From the NCBI RefSeq assembly GCF_040183065.1, contig NC_091118.1:211495029-211559028 (forward strand): a stretch of 64,000 nt of DNA. Reading direction: 5' to 3'. Within the stretch, counting starts at the first letter, position 1. Each line of letters starts with the position of its first letter. Under the pieces are notes generated by a model. The model was not told where the DNA came from, searched no databases, and saw only the letters and a list, made by a program, of their open reading frames with translations. A program made the translations under genes and the position numbers. The stretch is from Periplaneta americana (lineage: Eukaryota; Arthropoda; Insecta; Blattodea; Blattidae). Below, piece after piece: positions 1 through 12,178 of this stretch.

Positions 1-332
1 AGTAAAAATTTTTAATAGCCTCTCTATGGATATAAAAAATGAAACTCAAAACATAAGATTATTTAGGGCCAAATTAAAGAAGTGCCTAATTTATCACGCC
101 TTCTGTTCTATAGGTGAATTCATGACATTCAACAACACTGCATGAATATTTCTGTGTTGTATTAGCATCGATACTAACCCATTGTTCTGTACTTGTATAT
201 TGTAAAACTATTCTGTATATATTTCAACTAGACTGTGACTATAATTAAGACTTTGTAATACTATTAAGATTTCTTTTGACATGTTCCATATTCTAGCTGT
301 GAAGCAATGTACGAATATCATGGAATGTATAT
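1..332 (+). mobile_element. 3' end of a jockey/CR1-like LINE (LINE-J copy 1)
   Basis: The opening bases encode the end of a LINE ORF2 (NSLSMDIKNETQNIRLF, then KLKKCLIYHAF and GEFMTFNN) followed by an AT-rich 3' UTR. The same sequence recurs at 43821-45223, where it is interrupted by a PLE. This copy is uninterrupted and so shows the empty site. It runs off the left edge of the window. Confidence 0.75.
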
Positions 333-889
333 TGCAGTGTTGTTTTGAAAACAGGATCTATTTTCCTTTGCTTCCTTTAAAACAGTACAAGAAAATTCCT
401 GCCTCAAGTCCAACATATTATTTCGGGCTTGTTTTAACAGTGATATGGCCGCCAATAAATCAATGGCCTTTTCTTCTAAATATTTTGAAACAATACTGGT
501 GAACTGTAATATATTACACTGGAATACAAGTGTAACTACAAAGTCAAAGGAACTGAGTTCCTTATTCAGTGCAAAAGCTGTATTTTTTTTTCGGAAGATT
601 TGTTAGAGAACAGAATTATATGCTCAAGTCATATCATCACCTGCAAAAACCCCACTTTTCAGCATGAATAAGCTATCAAATCGTGAAGACCATCTCGTAG
701 CACAGAGTTTTTTTTTTTGTACTTGGTTGGCCCATCATCCAAGGCAATATTTAATTTCTGTCATCGTGGTAAACTTTCACTAAAAACATATTGTAACTTT
801 TATTACATATCAATAATGTAATTTTATTGTTTCAACAATAGTCAGTTTCTATAACTGAATGTAAACACTCCCGTCAACAATGGGATTTC
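333..889. other. AT-rich intergenic stretch, nothing recognised
   Basis: It contains short homopolymer T runs and short open frames without recognisable domains. It lies between a LINE tail and a GC-richer segment. Confidence 0.5.
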
Positions 890-1610
890 CACTCCACACA
901 GCAACACAGTATTCGTTATTGCACTCCACAGACGACAATGACAATTTACTTGGATTATTGAGAACAACAATGAACTGCTAATCTTAACTAATGTTCACAG
1001 AGCACTATTTACAAATCACAACTGTCAGTTCTCAGTTCGTTTGCCTTGGCTAGTTCTTCTAGCTCAGTCACTCGAGTTCACAGTATCTCGAACCCCAGAC
1101 CTTCAGAGACAGTCCACTGAACTTCGAACTCAGGTCCCCCAACTGCGGTCCACTGCACTCGAACTCAGGACTTCGGCGACAGTCCACTGGACGCTCACAC
1201 AGCTGCAGACACACTCAAGTCGAACTCCGGTCTCGAAGCTGGCTTCACTGCTGACCAAAAACTGAACTGAACTTGCTGTCCAAAACTAGCAACGACTGCT
1301 ACTTCAACTTGCGTCTCTTATTTATTAGTTAAACCACAGTTTCGAGAAAGTACGATGCTCGAAATTTCTACTTCTACAGACTTCTGTTCTCGCTGCTTCT
1401 TCCTGGATGATTCTGTTCGGGAGGTTTCGTCTACCCCTTCACCTCGCACAGCGAAGCACCACCAGCTTTGCGTCCCCCTTTGCCTCGCGCAGCAGTGCAT
1501 CTCCCCTTGCCCTCTCGGCATGCAGCGACCAATGTTTCGTTTCCCGCGCGCCCTGTCGGACACGCGTTCGAATCCCGACGCAGCTGTCACAATATAAACT
1601 TGCCCTGCAG
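890..1610. repeat. GC-richer segment with degenerate internal repeats
   Basis: From about 1060 to 1240 the phrase CAGTCCACTG...CGAACTC recurs several times at irregular 25-50 bp spacing. The segment ends near 1600 with a box-B-like GTTCGAATCCC. Overlapping open frames on both strands (1318-1597) reflect base composition. It may be part of an unclassified interspersed repeat; the family is not recognised. Confidence 0.3.
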
Positions 1611-2044
1611 TTGTGTAAGAGTGTTTATTTCTGAAATGTCACTAACGGAATCATTCAGAACTAAATTTAAATTACGACTCACGCAGTGCTCGTGCTAGAC
1701 GAGGATACAAAGAGTTGAACAAGTGTTGGAGAAGCGGGATGGGGATTAATGTTGTGTCATCGGAAAGAAAAAAAATTATTGTAACTAGAGAAGTGATTAT
1801 TGAAAGAAATATAACTATTGTAACAGTGCTGTAAATAGTATACCTTTGGAATGCATTAATTAAATATGAATATTATTCGAAATCAAAATAATGTCTTCAG
1901 GTATAATATAGAATGGTCTTTCTGGGCCCTCTGTACCCATGCCCCCCCTCCGCAACACAGAGCCCGTTAGTTACGCCTCTGTCTGCTTTCTATCAGTTCC
2001 ACCTTTTTGCCTAACCTTCCCTCAGATATCATGACATTCTGAAC

Positions 2045-2690
2045 GAGTTGTGACGAAATGAAGCTCGATGAGTAAGTGGAATGGATAGACGCCCTTAAAA
2101 TGGTAGGCTATGTCGCTCCGGTCCGAGCTGTACCGGGTAGAAGTCGGGATGGTACCTGCAGAAGGTGCTGTCTCAGCGAGACTGAAACACTTCCCCATAT
2201 CCTTGTGAGGCCCTTCGCAACATCCGTCACCACGCTGTCCGTTCTATGCTAGCCGAGGCACTGAAGGAAGTAGAGTTTACAGTCCATCAAGAGGTGCAGG
2301 GACTAGCCACACAAGGAAGTGTTCGGCGAATTGATATCATTGCCATTAAGAACAACTCGGCATACATTCTCGATCCCACCATCAGATTTGAGACACATGC
2401 AGATCAACCGCATGAGGTGGACAGTGAAAAGAAACGGATCTATGAACCAACAATCCCGTTCTATAAAGATAAATATATCCTGTCCCACATTGATGTGATA
2501 GGTCTGATGGTGGGAGCACGAGGTACCATACCCTCCTTCTTTGCCAACAAATGTAAAAACCTGGGCTAACACACAGCATTGTGAAGGAAATAGCCATTAG
2601 TGCCCTCAAAGGATCGGTTCAGATATTGAGAAATCATTTGTATGGGAGTGATAATGGAAACTTCAAGTTATCTTAACCAATGGCTGTTGA
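2045..2690 (+). mobile_element. R2-like LINE fragment with restriction-like endonuclease domain
   Basis: Near 2150 the sequence encodes a CRRC-type zinc motif followed by ETLPHIL. After a frame change around 2200-2220 it reads [48 protein letters not shown] and IGLMVGARGTIP. This order is the C-terminal CCHC plus restriction-like endonuclease region of the R2/NeSL type of LINE. The catalytic-type RxDIIA and LDPTIR blocks are present. It is a 5'-truncated, decayed copy. Confidence 0.75.
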
Positions 2691-2700
2691 TTGGTTTAGA

Positions 2701-3242
2701 TATCAATGCCAATAAATCCGTACTATTATTTTTCTTGCGGTATACGGCATTCAAATCATTCTAACCTATCTGATGATATTCTTTTCCCCCTTTCTTGACT
2801 GTAAATGGGCACATTGGGCACATTTTATATATTCGATTCCCTAACCATTTCAAATGTTTATCATTTTACCTTTTAGGTGTGTTTCCAAATTATATGTAAT
2901 ACGCTTTGTCAAATCTGGCAACCTTTTCATAAGGGAAGCTAAATTTATTATTATATTACATTATTTCTATAAGCAGAGTGAAGCCCCAGAATTATCCTTC
3001 AATAGTCGCAATCAAACTTATACAAGTTCAAATTATTCCTTTACTAACACTTAGTAAGTCTTAAAATTGTCTGAAATTACTCAGTGTTTAGACTGAAGAA
3101 TAACCTTTATTTAAAAATCTGTTCCATCATTTTTTATTACTGAATACAGAAGTGTTTTTACATTTTAAAATATAACTTACTATTAGGTATATTTCATTCT
3201 ATCATAAAAATGTTTATTACGTAATTGATACAATTATGGATT
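2701..3242. other. 3' flank of gene A
   Basis: AT-rich sequence downstream of the elongase stop codon. Candidate minus-strand AATAAA signals lie at 3106-3111 and 3133-3138. Nothing else is recognised. Confidence 0.4.
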
Positions 3243-3533
3243 TCATCTTCTCCAACAGCCTTTCCAAGATTTTCCACCTTCCACATGACCTCTTTTTTCA
3301 TACACTGCATACAGATGTGTCAGCTCTTCTTTAGGATCTCTGTAATAGGCTGGGAAGCAGTTGGTACTTGTTTTGGAGGGCAGAGGACGTAGATAAGCTT
3401 TGAAGTAGAAGTTGAGGAAGAGAGCGACCATGGTACACATGTAGCTTAACGTCCACGTGGTGAGCCAATTTGGAGGGTCGCAGCTGTGGTACATACCGAC
3501 CAGTATGTGGGCACTCACTACAAGAAACTGGGT
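3243..3533 (-). CDS. Gene A coding exon 7 (stop codon)
   Basis: The exon encodes [18 protein letters not shown] through the last membrane segments ([11 protein letters not shown]) to a basic cytosolic tail and a TGA at 3243-3245. Gene B has an extra intron in the equivalent region; gene A does not. Confidence 0.9.
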   Translation of the reverse strand, partial: TQFLVVSAHILVGMYHSCDPPNWLTTWTLSYMCTMVALFLNFYFKAYLRPLPSKTSTNCFPAYYRDPKEELTHLYAVYEKRGHVEGGKSWKGCWRR

Positions 3534-6500
3534 CTGCAGGACGAAAACACAGCAAGGATTAGGATCAGCATTCCGCAGTACACCAGGATTACATTTAGAA
3601 GTACAATCATAGGCTTCATTAGGTGGGGGGCAGGTGAAACAAGTCCCAGCTTATAATTTTCCGTCATTTGAGTGTATTTACACTACAATTAAAAATTACA
3701 GTACCGGCATACAGTTCATATTAAACCGTGCCCAATTCTTCTTAATCATGTTCCATGCCTACATCAATTGCACTAAAATGAAACTAATATACTGGCACAG
3801 ATACGTAGACGACATACTCATACTATACAAAGGAAACAAAAGACAAATACACAAACTACACCAATACATAAACAAATTACACCCAAAACTTCAATACACA
3901 CTGGAACTTGAAAACAACAACTCCATAAATTTCCTAGACATGACCATAACAAAAATTGACAACAAACACACCTTCAAAATATACAGAAAACCAACCACCA
4001 CCACCACACACATACACAACACATCTAACCACCCCACACAACACAAACATGCTGCATTCAGGACAATGGTACACAGATTACTCAACATACCCATGAGCCA
4101 ACAACACTACAATGAAGAAGTGAACACAATCAAATATATAGCACAAGAAAATGGTTACAACCCAAACATAATAGACAACATCATAAGGAAGACAAAACAA
4201 AAACTCAATAAACACAGAAACACACAAAACACAACACAAACACAAGAACACAAGAAATACATCACACTAACATATGAAAACAAAAGCACACATAAGATCG
4301 CATCTTCATTCAGAAAGCAGAAATACAACATAGCATACAGAACAGAAAACACACTACAAAGACATCTCAACACACAAACAAATAAATACAACCACACAGG
4401 CGTATACAAACACACATGCAATAGTTGCGACAGTTTCTACATTGGACAGACAGGCAGATCATTCCAAACTCGATACAAAGAACACATTAAAGCAATAACC
4501 AGAGGACACAATACATCCACATATGCCGAACACATAACTAATGCTAACCACACATACAATAACATAAATACAGACATGGAAATCCTACACATACAACCCA
4601 AAAACCAAAAACTCAACACACTAGAACAATATGAAATATACAGACATACTAAAACATACCGCGATCAAATTCTCAACACACAGATGAATTTCAGTACACA
4701 CACACTATTTGACTCCACTTTTCAACACCTTTCAACAATCGAACGCACCCACATAACAGGCAGAGAAGTTCGAGATGACGCCGAGATTATAGTAGGTTCT
4801 GAGGATGGTGTGATGAAACACCGAAACAGCTGTAAGCCGCACAGACTTACATAATTAACACGAGTAAGTCCGCTAGTTAATCAATTACTTATTTTCAAAT
4901 GTTAAAAGTAGTGTACGCAAGATTCAAAATGGATAAAATGAAACATCGCATTTTTTTTAAGATTATATTAATTTTTTACTTGGTTTGTGGTTATTTAATG
5001 ACGCTGTATTAACTACTATGTTATTTAGCGTCGATGGGATTGTTGGTAGCGAGATAGTATTTGGCGAGATGTTGATTCGCCATAGATTATTTGACAATCG
5101 ACTTATGGCAGGGAAAAATCTCGGAATAAACTCAACCAGGCAGTCAGGTCAAGTGGGAATCGAACCAATGCCCGAGCACAACTGCGGATCAGCAGGCAAA
5201 CTCGGGTCTCGTTCTCGTGGCATCCGTTGAATATAATATGCAAACCAATTTATTTTTGTGTACCTAAATGTTACCTAAAACAAGAGTGACTTTTAATTTA
5301 TTTGAAATTTCTTCATTTCTCTTATAATCGGATCTTGTAGTTTTCACGAATAGCACGTCTTTCCCCGCACCAACACCTGTTCCAGGATCTGTGTGTCACA
5401 CAGTTTGAGGACAATTTGACTTGAAACGAACTTGCCCAAGTGTATGTCCCAAATTTATGACATGAGTCACCATATTATTAATTTTTATTAAAATGCTACT
5501 TTTCTGCATAAGAGAAGCTCACAGCCAGAGTGGACCAAGTCCACCAGTGGTCAGTTTGTGGATTATTACAATCACGGATGAAGAAAACTTAGATTTATTC
5601 ATGGCCATAACAAACCAAGTCCACAACTCATTTGTTACTCCACAGAAGGTAGCAATTCCTATGGAAGGTGAAGGCATGAAGGCATGAGCCAGGAACTTTA
5701 AGACTCAATTTCTCAAAATTACTCCAGAAGGACTTGGTCCACTCTGGTTGTGAACCCCTCATATATATCAGGTAAAACAAACTTGGGCTGAAATGAAATA
5801 ATCTATAATTATAATTTCAAAACACAGATGAGGTTTTAGACATACCGGTACATAAAAATACAAGAAAATAAAATCTAGATTTCACAATGTAACATGAGTC
5901 AGGAATAAATATCCCATAATTATAATTATATGCTACACCATTACAGCAATACAGCAATAAACTTATTGAAGTCCTGCTCATTCAGAAGAAAGCAATAAGA
6001 ATTATCACACAAGAACCAAGCAAAGCACATTGTAAACCACTGTTCATACAGGAGTCCATCTTAACAGTTGTTAATGAATATATTCTGGAACTCCTTCTTT
6101 ACATCAAGAAAAATCTTTATGGCTTCACCAGTAGGATGGATAAACATGAGTATAATACTCGGAATAAAGAAAAACTGGACATACCATTTTGCAGACTATC
6201 CAAAGTTAAAAGTAGTCCTAACATGTTGGGCTGTAGAATGTTCAACATGTTACCACAGGAAGCACAGGAAGTGTCACTTGACATATTCAAAGTCAAAGTG
6301 AAAACGTGGCTTCTTAGAAACCCATTCTATTCTGTACAAGAATATTTTGAATCAGAAAAGCAAGCTGTTGATATTTTTTAGGTTTCTTTCTCTGAATTGT
6401 ATTATTATTCTGTAATATATTAGGAAATTCTCATAAATTGTTAATCAAATCAATATCTGTGATCAGTGTGTTACAATTTTCATCTAGATATTAGCCTAAT

Positions 6501-9500
6501 TTTGATAATCTTGACTCTCAATTGTAAACTCTAAGGAGTATTTGTGATCATTTTGTTTTATGTTTAGTGTTGTAATAGAATAATTTTCATTTTTGCACTA
6601 TAATTTCACACGTGTAATTTGACAATGTCATTAGCTTTTGCTATAACGACAGCTAATAAATACTATACTATACTATACTAAAGAGGAAAAATAGAAGAAT
6701 AAATTGGGAAAATAAAATATATATTCTAAATTATAGACATCAGCTCAAAGAATTTGAGTGACCACAAGGGTCCTGAATACAATAAACATGTACAATAATG
6801 TGATGTGATACATTAAAGAAAAAAGAAAGTTAATTGTTGAAGGCAAATATAAGTGGATTAATTGAAATAGAGATGATGATGTAATATTTGAAGAGAATCC
6901 TTGATACTAGGTACTTATAAGAATAGACATTACATAATCAAAAGGAATGTGAAGTTCCTTAAGATAATTCCATGTGAATTTTGTGATTGAACCTCTACTG
7001 CCAAACAGCAAACCAATGACGGACCATTGTTTAAGAGGGACGTTGTACTTTTGAGAAAGATATGGCAGACAAGGTTCATATATAGACTTCTTCTCAATAT
7101 CAACTTCGGTGGCCTGATGTAGGTTTCTTTCGAAACGGATAGTAGGGTCAAGAACAAGAGCCCGTTTTAAGAGTCCGTTGATAGCAATAATGTCTGCCCA
7201 TCTAAAAGAACCATCTGATGATACACAATGTACTTCTTCATGAATCTCCCAATTTAAAGTTTTTTACGATGTCGCCAAAGCATGTTTTCCGTCCAGAATT
7301 GTAAATTTATGGAAAATGAGAATTACGTCATGACAATTTTTTTTTATTGCAAGCAAAAATTACATACAATAACAAAGATTTTACAATACCAGTACTATTT
7401 TAATACTCGTATATGAATATTCTTCAAAATTCGAAATTGATTACAAATCTCATAGTCAAATAGTCTACATATTACAAATTATTGTATAAATACAAGGTAA
7501 CTGGGCCACACCCGAAAAAGCAAGAATTAAATTTAAAATCTGTGTATCGGTACGTCTTAATAAATCAAGTGGATATTACAGAAAAAAAAATTATGTCATA
7601 TTCAAAATTGTGTATTCTGAATATTGATAATTTTAGAAAGATTCTCCTCCTTTTATGGAAAAAATTATCCTTTTTTACACAAAATGTCCTGCCTTAATAA
7701 ACTGATAACCCTACCTTAACTCCCCTTCATGAATTTTTATGACCCTTAAAAATCACTCTCCTTTGGATGTAATGGCAAGTATAAGAACTCTACACTGGTA
7801 CCACAGAGAACAACAACGTACGTACCAGTTGTAGCTGAGTGAGGTACTTCTTCCACCACAGGTACGGCTGCAACGCCGGGCCCAATGCAGACAGCATGTA
7901 GTAGCTGTACATGATGACGTGCACCAGGGAGTTCAGCAGCACGCTCAGAAATGCTGTCAAAACAGACAACAATACTTACTTACAAATGGCTTTTAAGGAA
8001 CCCGGAGGTTCATTGCGCCCTCACATAAGCCCGCCATTGGTTCCTATCCTGAGCAAGATTAATCCAGTCTCTATCATCATATCCCACCTCCCTCAAATCC
8101 ATTTTAATATTATCTTCCCATCTATGTCTCGGCCTCCCCAAAGATCTTTTTCCCTCCGGCCTCCCCAAAGATCTTTTTCCCTCCGGCCTCCCAACTAACA
8201 CTCTATACGCATTTCTGGATTCACTCTTAAGTGCTACATGCTCTGCCCATCTCAAACGTCTGGATTTAATGTTCCTAATTATGTCAGGTGAAGAATACAA
8301 TGCGTGCAGCTCTGAGTTGTGTAACTTTCTCCATTCTCCTGTAACTTCATCCCTCTTAGCCCCAAATATTTTCCTAAGAACCTTATTCTCAAAACAGACA
8401 AACAATTACTAACTTCCAACTTGATGTAGCTGGCTTATTCTCACGATTATACTAAGAGCGCACTCAGCTGAGTGGCAGTTGACACTGGACATATACATCA
8501 ACATATATGCCTAACATGGAGTCAGGCCACAAAGGGAAACATTGAAGGAGGAGAATTCGATCCAGTGCTGTGGATTGAATTCGGCGTAGCTCAGTGGTCA
8601 GAGCACTTGGTACGTAGAACCAGAGACTGAGGTTCGATCTCCGGCGCCGGAGCGAATTTTTCTCCTCAAATATTAATTGTCAATATTACAGATATTATTC
8701 TGTCTGACAAATTAATAAATCTATAATACTTTTATCTTTATCCTGTAAAAATATCAATATGATATCTTGAGTAGTTCCTAAGACAATGGATTATTAAATA
8801 AGGAAATTTAACATTGACAGTATAGAGTAGTTAATCTTCCCTTACGGATAGATAACATAAAATACCGGTACTGAAAGTACTGTTGGTCATGAAATCCATT
8901 GTCAACTGTGCTGGGTTAAAACTTATTGATGCTTCCTCGTACATGAATACCATACATCATATACAAAACTGAAGCAGTACCTTGCCCACCAGGCAAGTAC
9001 AGTATCCCCAGATACCAGTTAGGAAGCATGGTGGAATGATGGTAGATGTGGAGGAACGTCAGCTGACTTTCTTTCTTGCGCAGAACGAAGAACACCTGCA
9101 GATGAATAAAAGCACCATATAAGTTAATATATAGAGAGAGTTACCTAACTCAGAGTAGAACATTTTTGTTTTTTTCCAACAGCATATTTCGGAACTACTA
9201 ACACATTTCACATTATAAGTACTATTTTTCAAGCCCTGAAAGGATCGTCTACATTGTATTTCTGTGATGCTTGACTAGCCCAAAACACTTAACAAGTGTA
9301 ACGGACCTAATAGAACAGGCAACTCTTCCAGATCTTGGGTGGTACTACACTGATAATGGGACCTATAAGTTATAAAAATCAGATGTCAATACATGGATGA
9401 AAACAAAAATTTTCTTCATATTCCAATTATAATTGATGGCAGCAATTCCAACTTATATAATCTACGCAAAAAAATTCTGCGATTTTATTCTGTTTCATTC

Positions 9501-12098
9501 ATAGGATAATAAAATTTGTCTTTTCAGTTTAATTTCTATCTGATGCTTTTCCAATTCACTGCGGGCTAAAGCAGGGAGATGCACTATCACCTTTACTTTT
9601 TAACTTCGCTTTAGAATATGCCATTAGGAAAGTTCAGGATAACAGGCAGGGTTTGGAATTGAACGGGTTACATCAGCTTCTTGTATATGCGGATGACGTG
9701 AATATGTTAGGAGAAAATCCACAAACGATTAGGGAAAACACGGGAATTTTACTTGAAGCAAGTAAAGCAATCGGTTTGGAAGTAAATCCCGAAAAGACAA
9801 AGTATATGATTATGTCTCGTGACCAGAATATTGTACGAAATGGAAATATAAAAATTGGAGATTTATCCTTCAAAGAGGTGGAAAAATTCAAATATCTTGG
9901 AGCAACAGTAACAAATATAAATGACACTCGGGGAGGAAATTAAACGCAGAATAAATATGGGAAATGCGTGTTATTATTCGGTTGAGAAGCTCTTATCATC
10001 CAGTCTGCTGTCCAAAAATCTGAAAGTTAGAATTTATAAAACAGTTATATTACCGGTTGTTCTGTATGGTTGTGAAACTTGGACTCTCACTCTGAGAGAG
10101 GAACATAGGTTAAGGATGTTTGAGAATAAGATGCTTAGGAAAATATTTGGGGCTAAGCGGGATGAAGTTACAGGAGAATGGAGAAAGTTACACAACGCAG
10201 AACTGCACGCATTGTATTCTTCACCTGACATAATTAGGAACATTAAATCCAGACGTTTGAGATGGGCAGGGCATGTAGCACGTATGGGCGAATCCAGAAA
10301 TGCATATAGAGTGTTAGTTGGGAGACCGGAGGGAAAAAGACCTTTAGGGAGGCCGAGACGTAGATGGGAGGATAATATTAAAATGGATTTGAGGGAGGCG
10401 GGATATGATGATATAGACTGGATTAATCTTCCTCAGGATAGGGACCGATGGTGGGCTTATGTGAGGGCGGCAATGAACCTTCAGGTTCCTTAAAAGCCAT
10501 TTGTAAGTAAGTAAGTTTAATTTTATGTTAATATAATATCTCTCTGCTAAGGTAAAAGAACCATCGTTTACAGTAACTGTGTATGGCTTTCAGTAACAAC
10601 AGCTCGCCTAAAGGTAACAATTTGTTTTCCACTTTTCAGGGTGTACAAGAAAGGCATATACTGGTATCCTTCAGAAATAAATGTTGCCACTTCTATTATT
10701 GCTGTACGACGCTGTATCAACTACGAGGTTATTTATAGTCGCGACGCTGTTATTTCTGGCGTGACTCCTCCTCTTTGCTTACGTCTTACGAAGTCAAGAC
10801 TCTATAAAGGCTAGGTAGGTAGTATCGTTCGCCATTTTTGTTCTTTCGTTGCCGAGCTACCAGATGAGGGATCTATTTGCCACACCGTTAAACATTATCA
10901 TGTCGTAGCTCCTATGATAATAAATCAAACGCACTGTAATTCAGCAAATAATTGAGCGGCAAATAACATCCTTGTGTGCTTTCTGCGAATGCCAACGAAA
11001 GAGCCAAAATGGCGGGCGATTATATTAAGTACTTATCTAGCCTTAGGAAATACTTAACGTCTTCATCAGCGAATCACAAGATGCACACGTTTAAATGTAG
11101 CCGACCTGCAACGTGATTGGCTGCTGGAAATTAGAGCGACGGGACTATAGCATCGATGGGATTAGTGAGTGCGAGGTAAGGCCGAGGATTCACTATAGAT
11201 TACCTGACAGTTGCCTTACAGTTGCGGGAAACCTCGGAAAAAATCCAACTAGGTTATCAGCCCAAGCAGGAATCGAACCCATACCACCTGGTTTCGCAGC
11301 CAGATGCACTAACCGTTACTTCACAGGTGTTGACAATATTATAATAGAGCTACAAAATTTAGTTTTTGAGGGCGGAGTAGTGAGAAGGTTCTATTTCATT
11401 ACTGGTATAAATGATTTCATTTATTTTACTGAGTGGGATATTAAGCTACTCACAGTATCGAGAAGGTCAAACACTTTAGAAGCTAGGAACCACCAGAATG
11501 CTTCAGCCATCTGAAAGCAAAAGAGAAATAGTTAGAGCAGATATTTGTGAAAGTAGCTCCTTCTTCCCGCCAAAAGAAGACCTCAGATACAGCAGCTTTA
11601 TTTGCTAGCAGTGGCGTATTCAACAATCATAACGACCAGGATTTTAGTTTGTTTCTTCGTCTTGTTAAGACAGACCAAATCCATGTTAGGAGCGACATAT
11701 GTCCTTTTCACTAAGTTATGGAATTCATGTAAATACTTTCCAAATAAATTTACTTGTAACTGCTATACAACATATTATGGATAGTTTAGGAGAAAAGATA
11801 GGAAGACTCAGATAAAAATAAATATCTTAACTCAGTTTACCCTCAACGGAAGAGGATCCAAGGATCTATCAATGGGTTGACAAATCAAGTTGTATCCAGA
11901 CAAATAAGCTGTAATTAGTACCTGCAACAGAAGCATTCTTTTGTTAGATTCCACAATAATTATTATTAAAGGTATTTTTTTTTTACCTAGTGCCACCAGG
12001 TTATCATTTGACATTTCTGATCTCTCCTGGCAATGGCTTATTTGTAACCCACTTCTGGGGTAGGGGCACCTGGGAGTAGGAGTTACGTTACCCCGATA

Positions 12099-12178
<80 letters not shown>

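Noticed and set aside
1318-1597. Overlapping open frames on both strands in a GC-richer segment
   Set aside because: No recognisable domains; frames on both strands reflect base composition.
4155-4421. Cysteine- and valine-rich minus-strand frame
   Set aside because: Antisense shadow of the PLE frame.
8583-8655. Possible tRNA gene
   Set aside because: A second copy sits in a repeated SINE body at 60853-61080, and the acceptor stem is poor.
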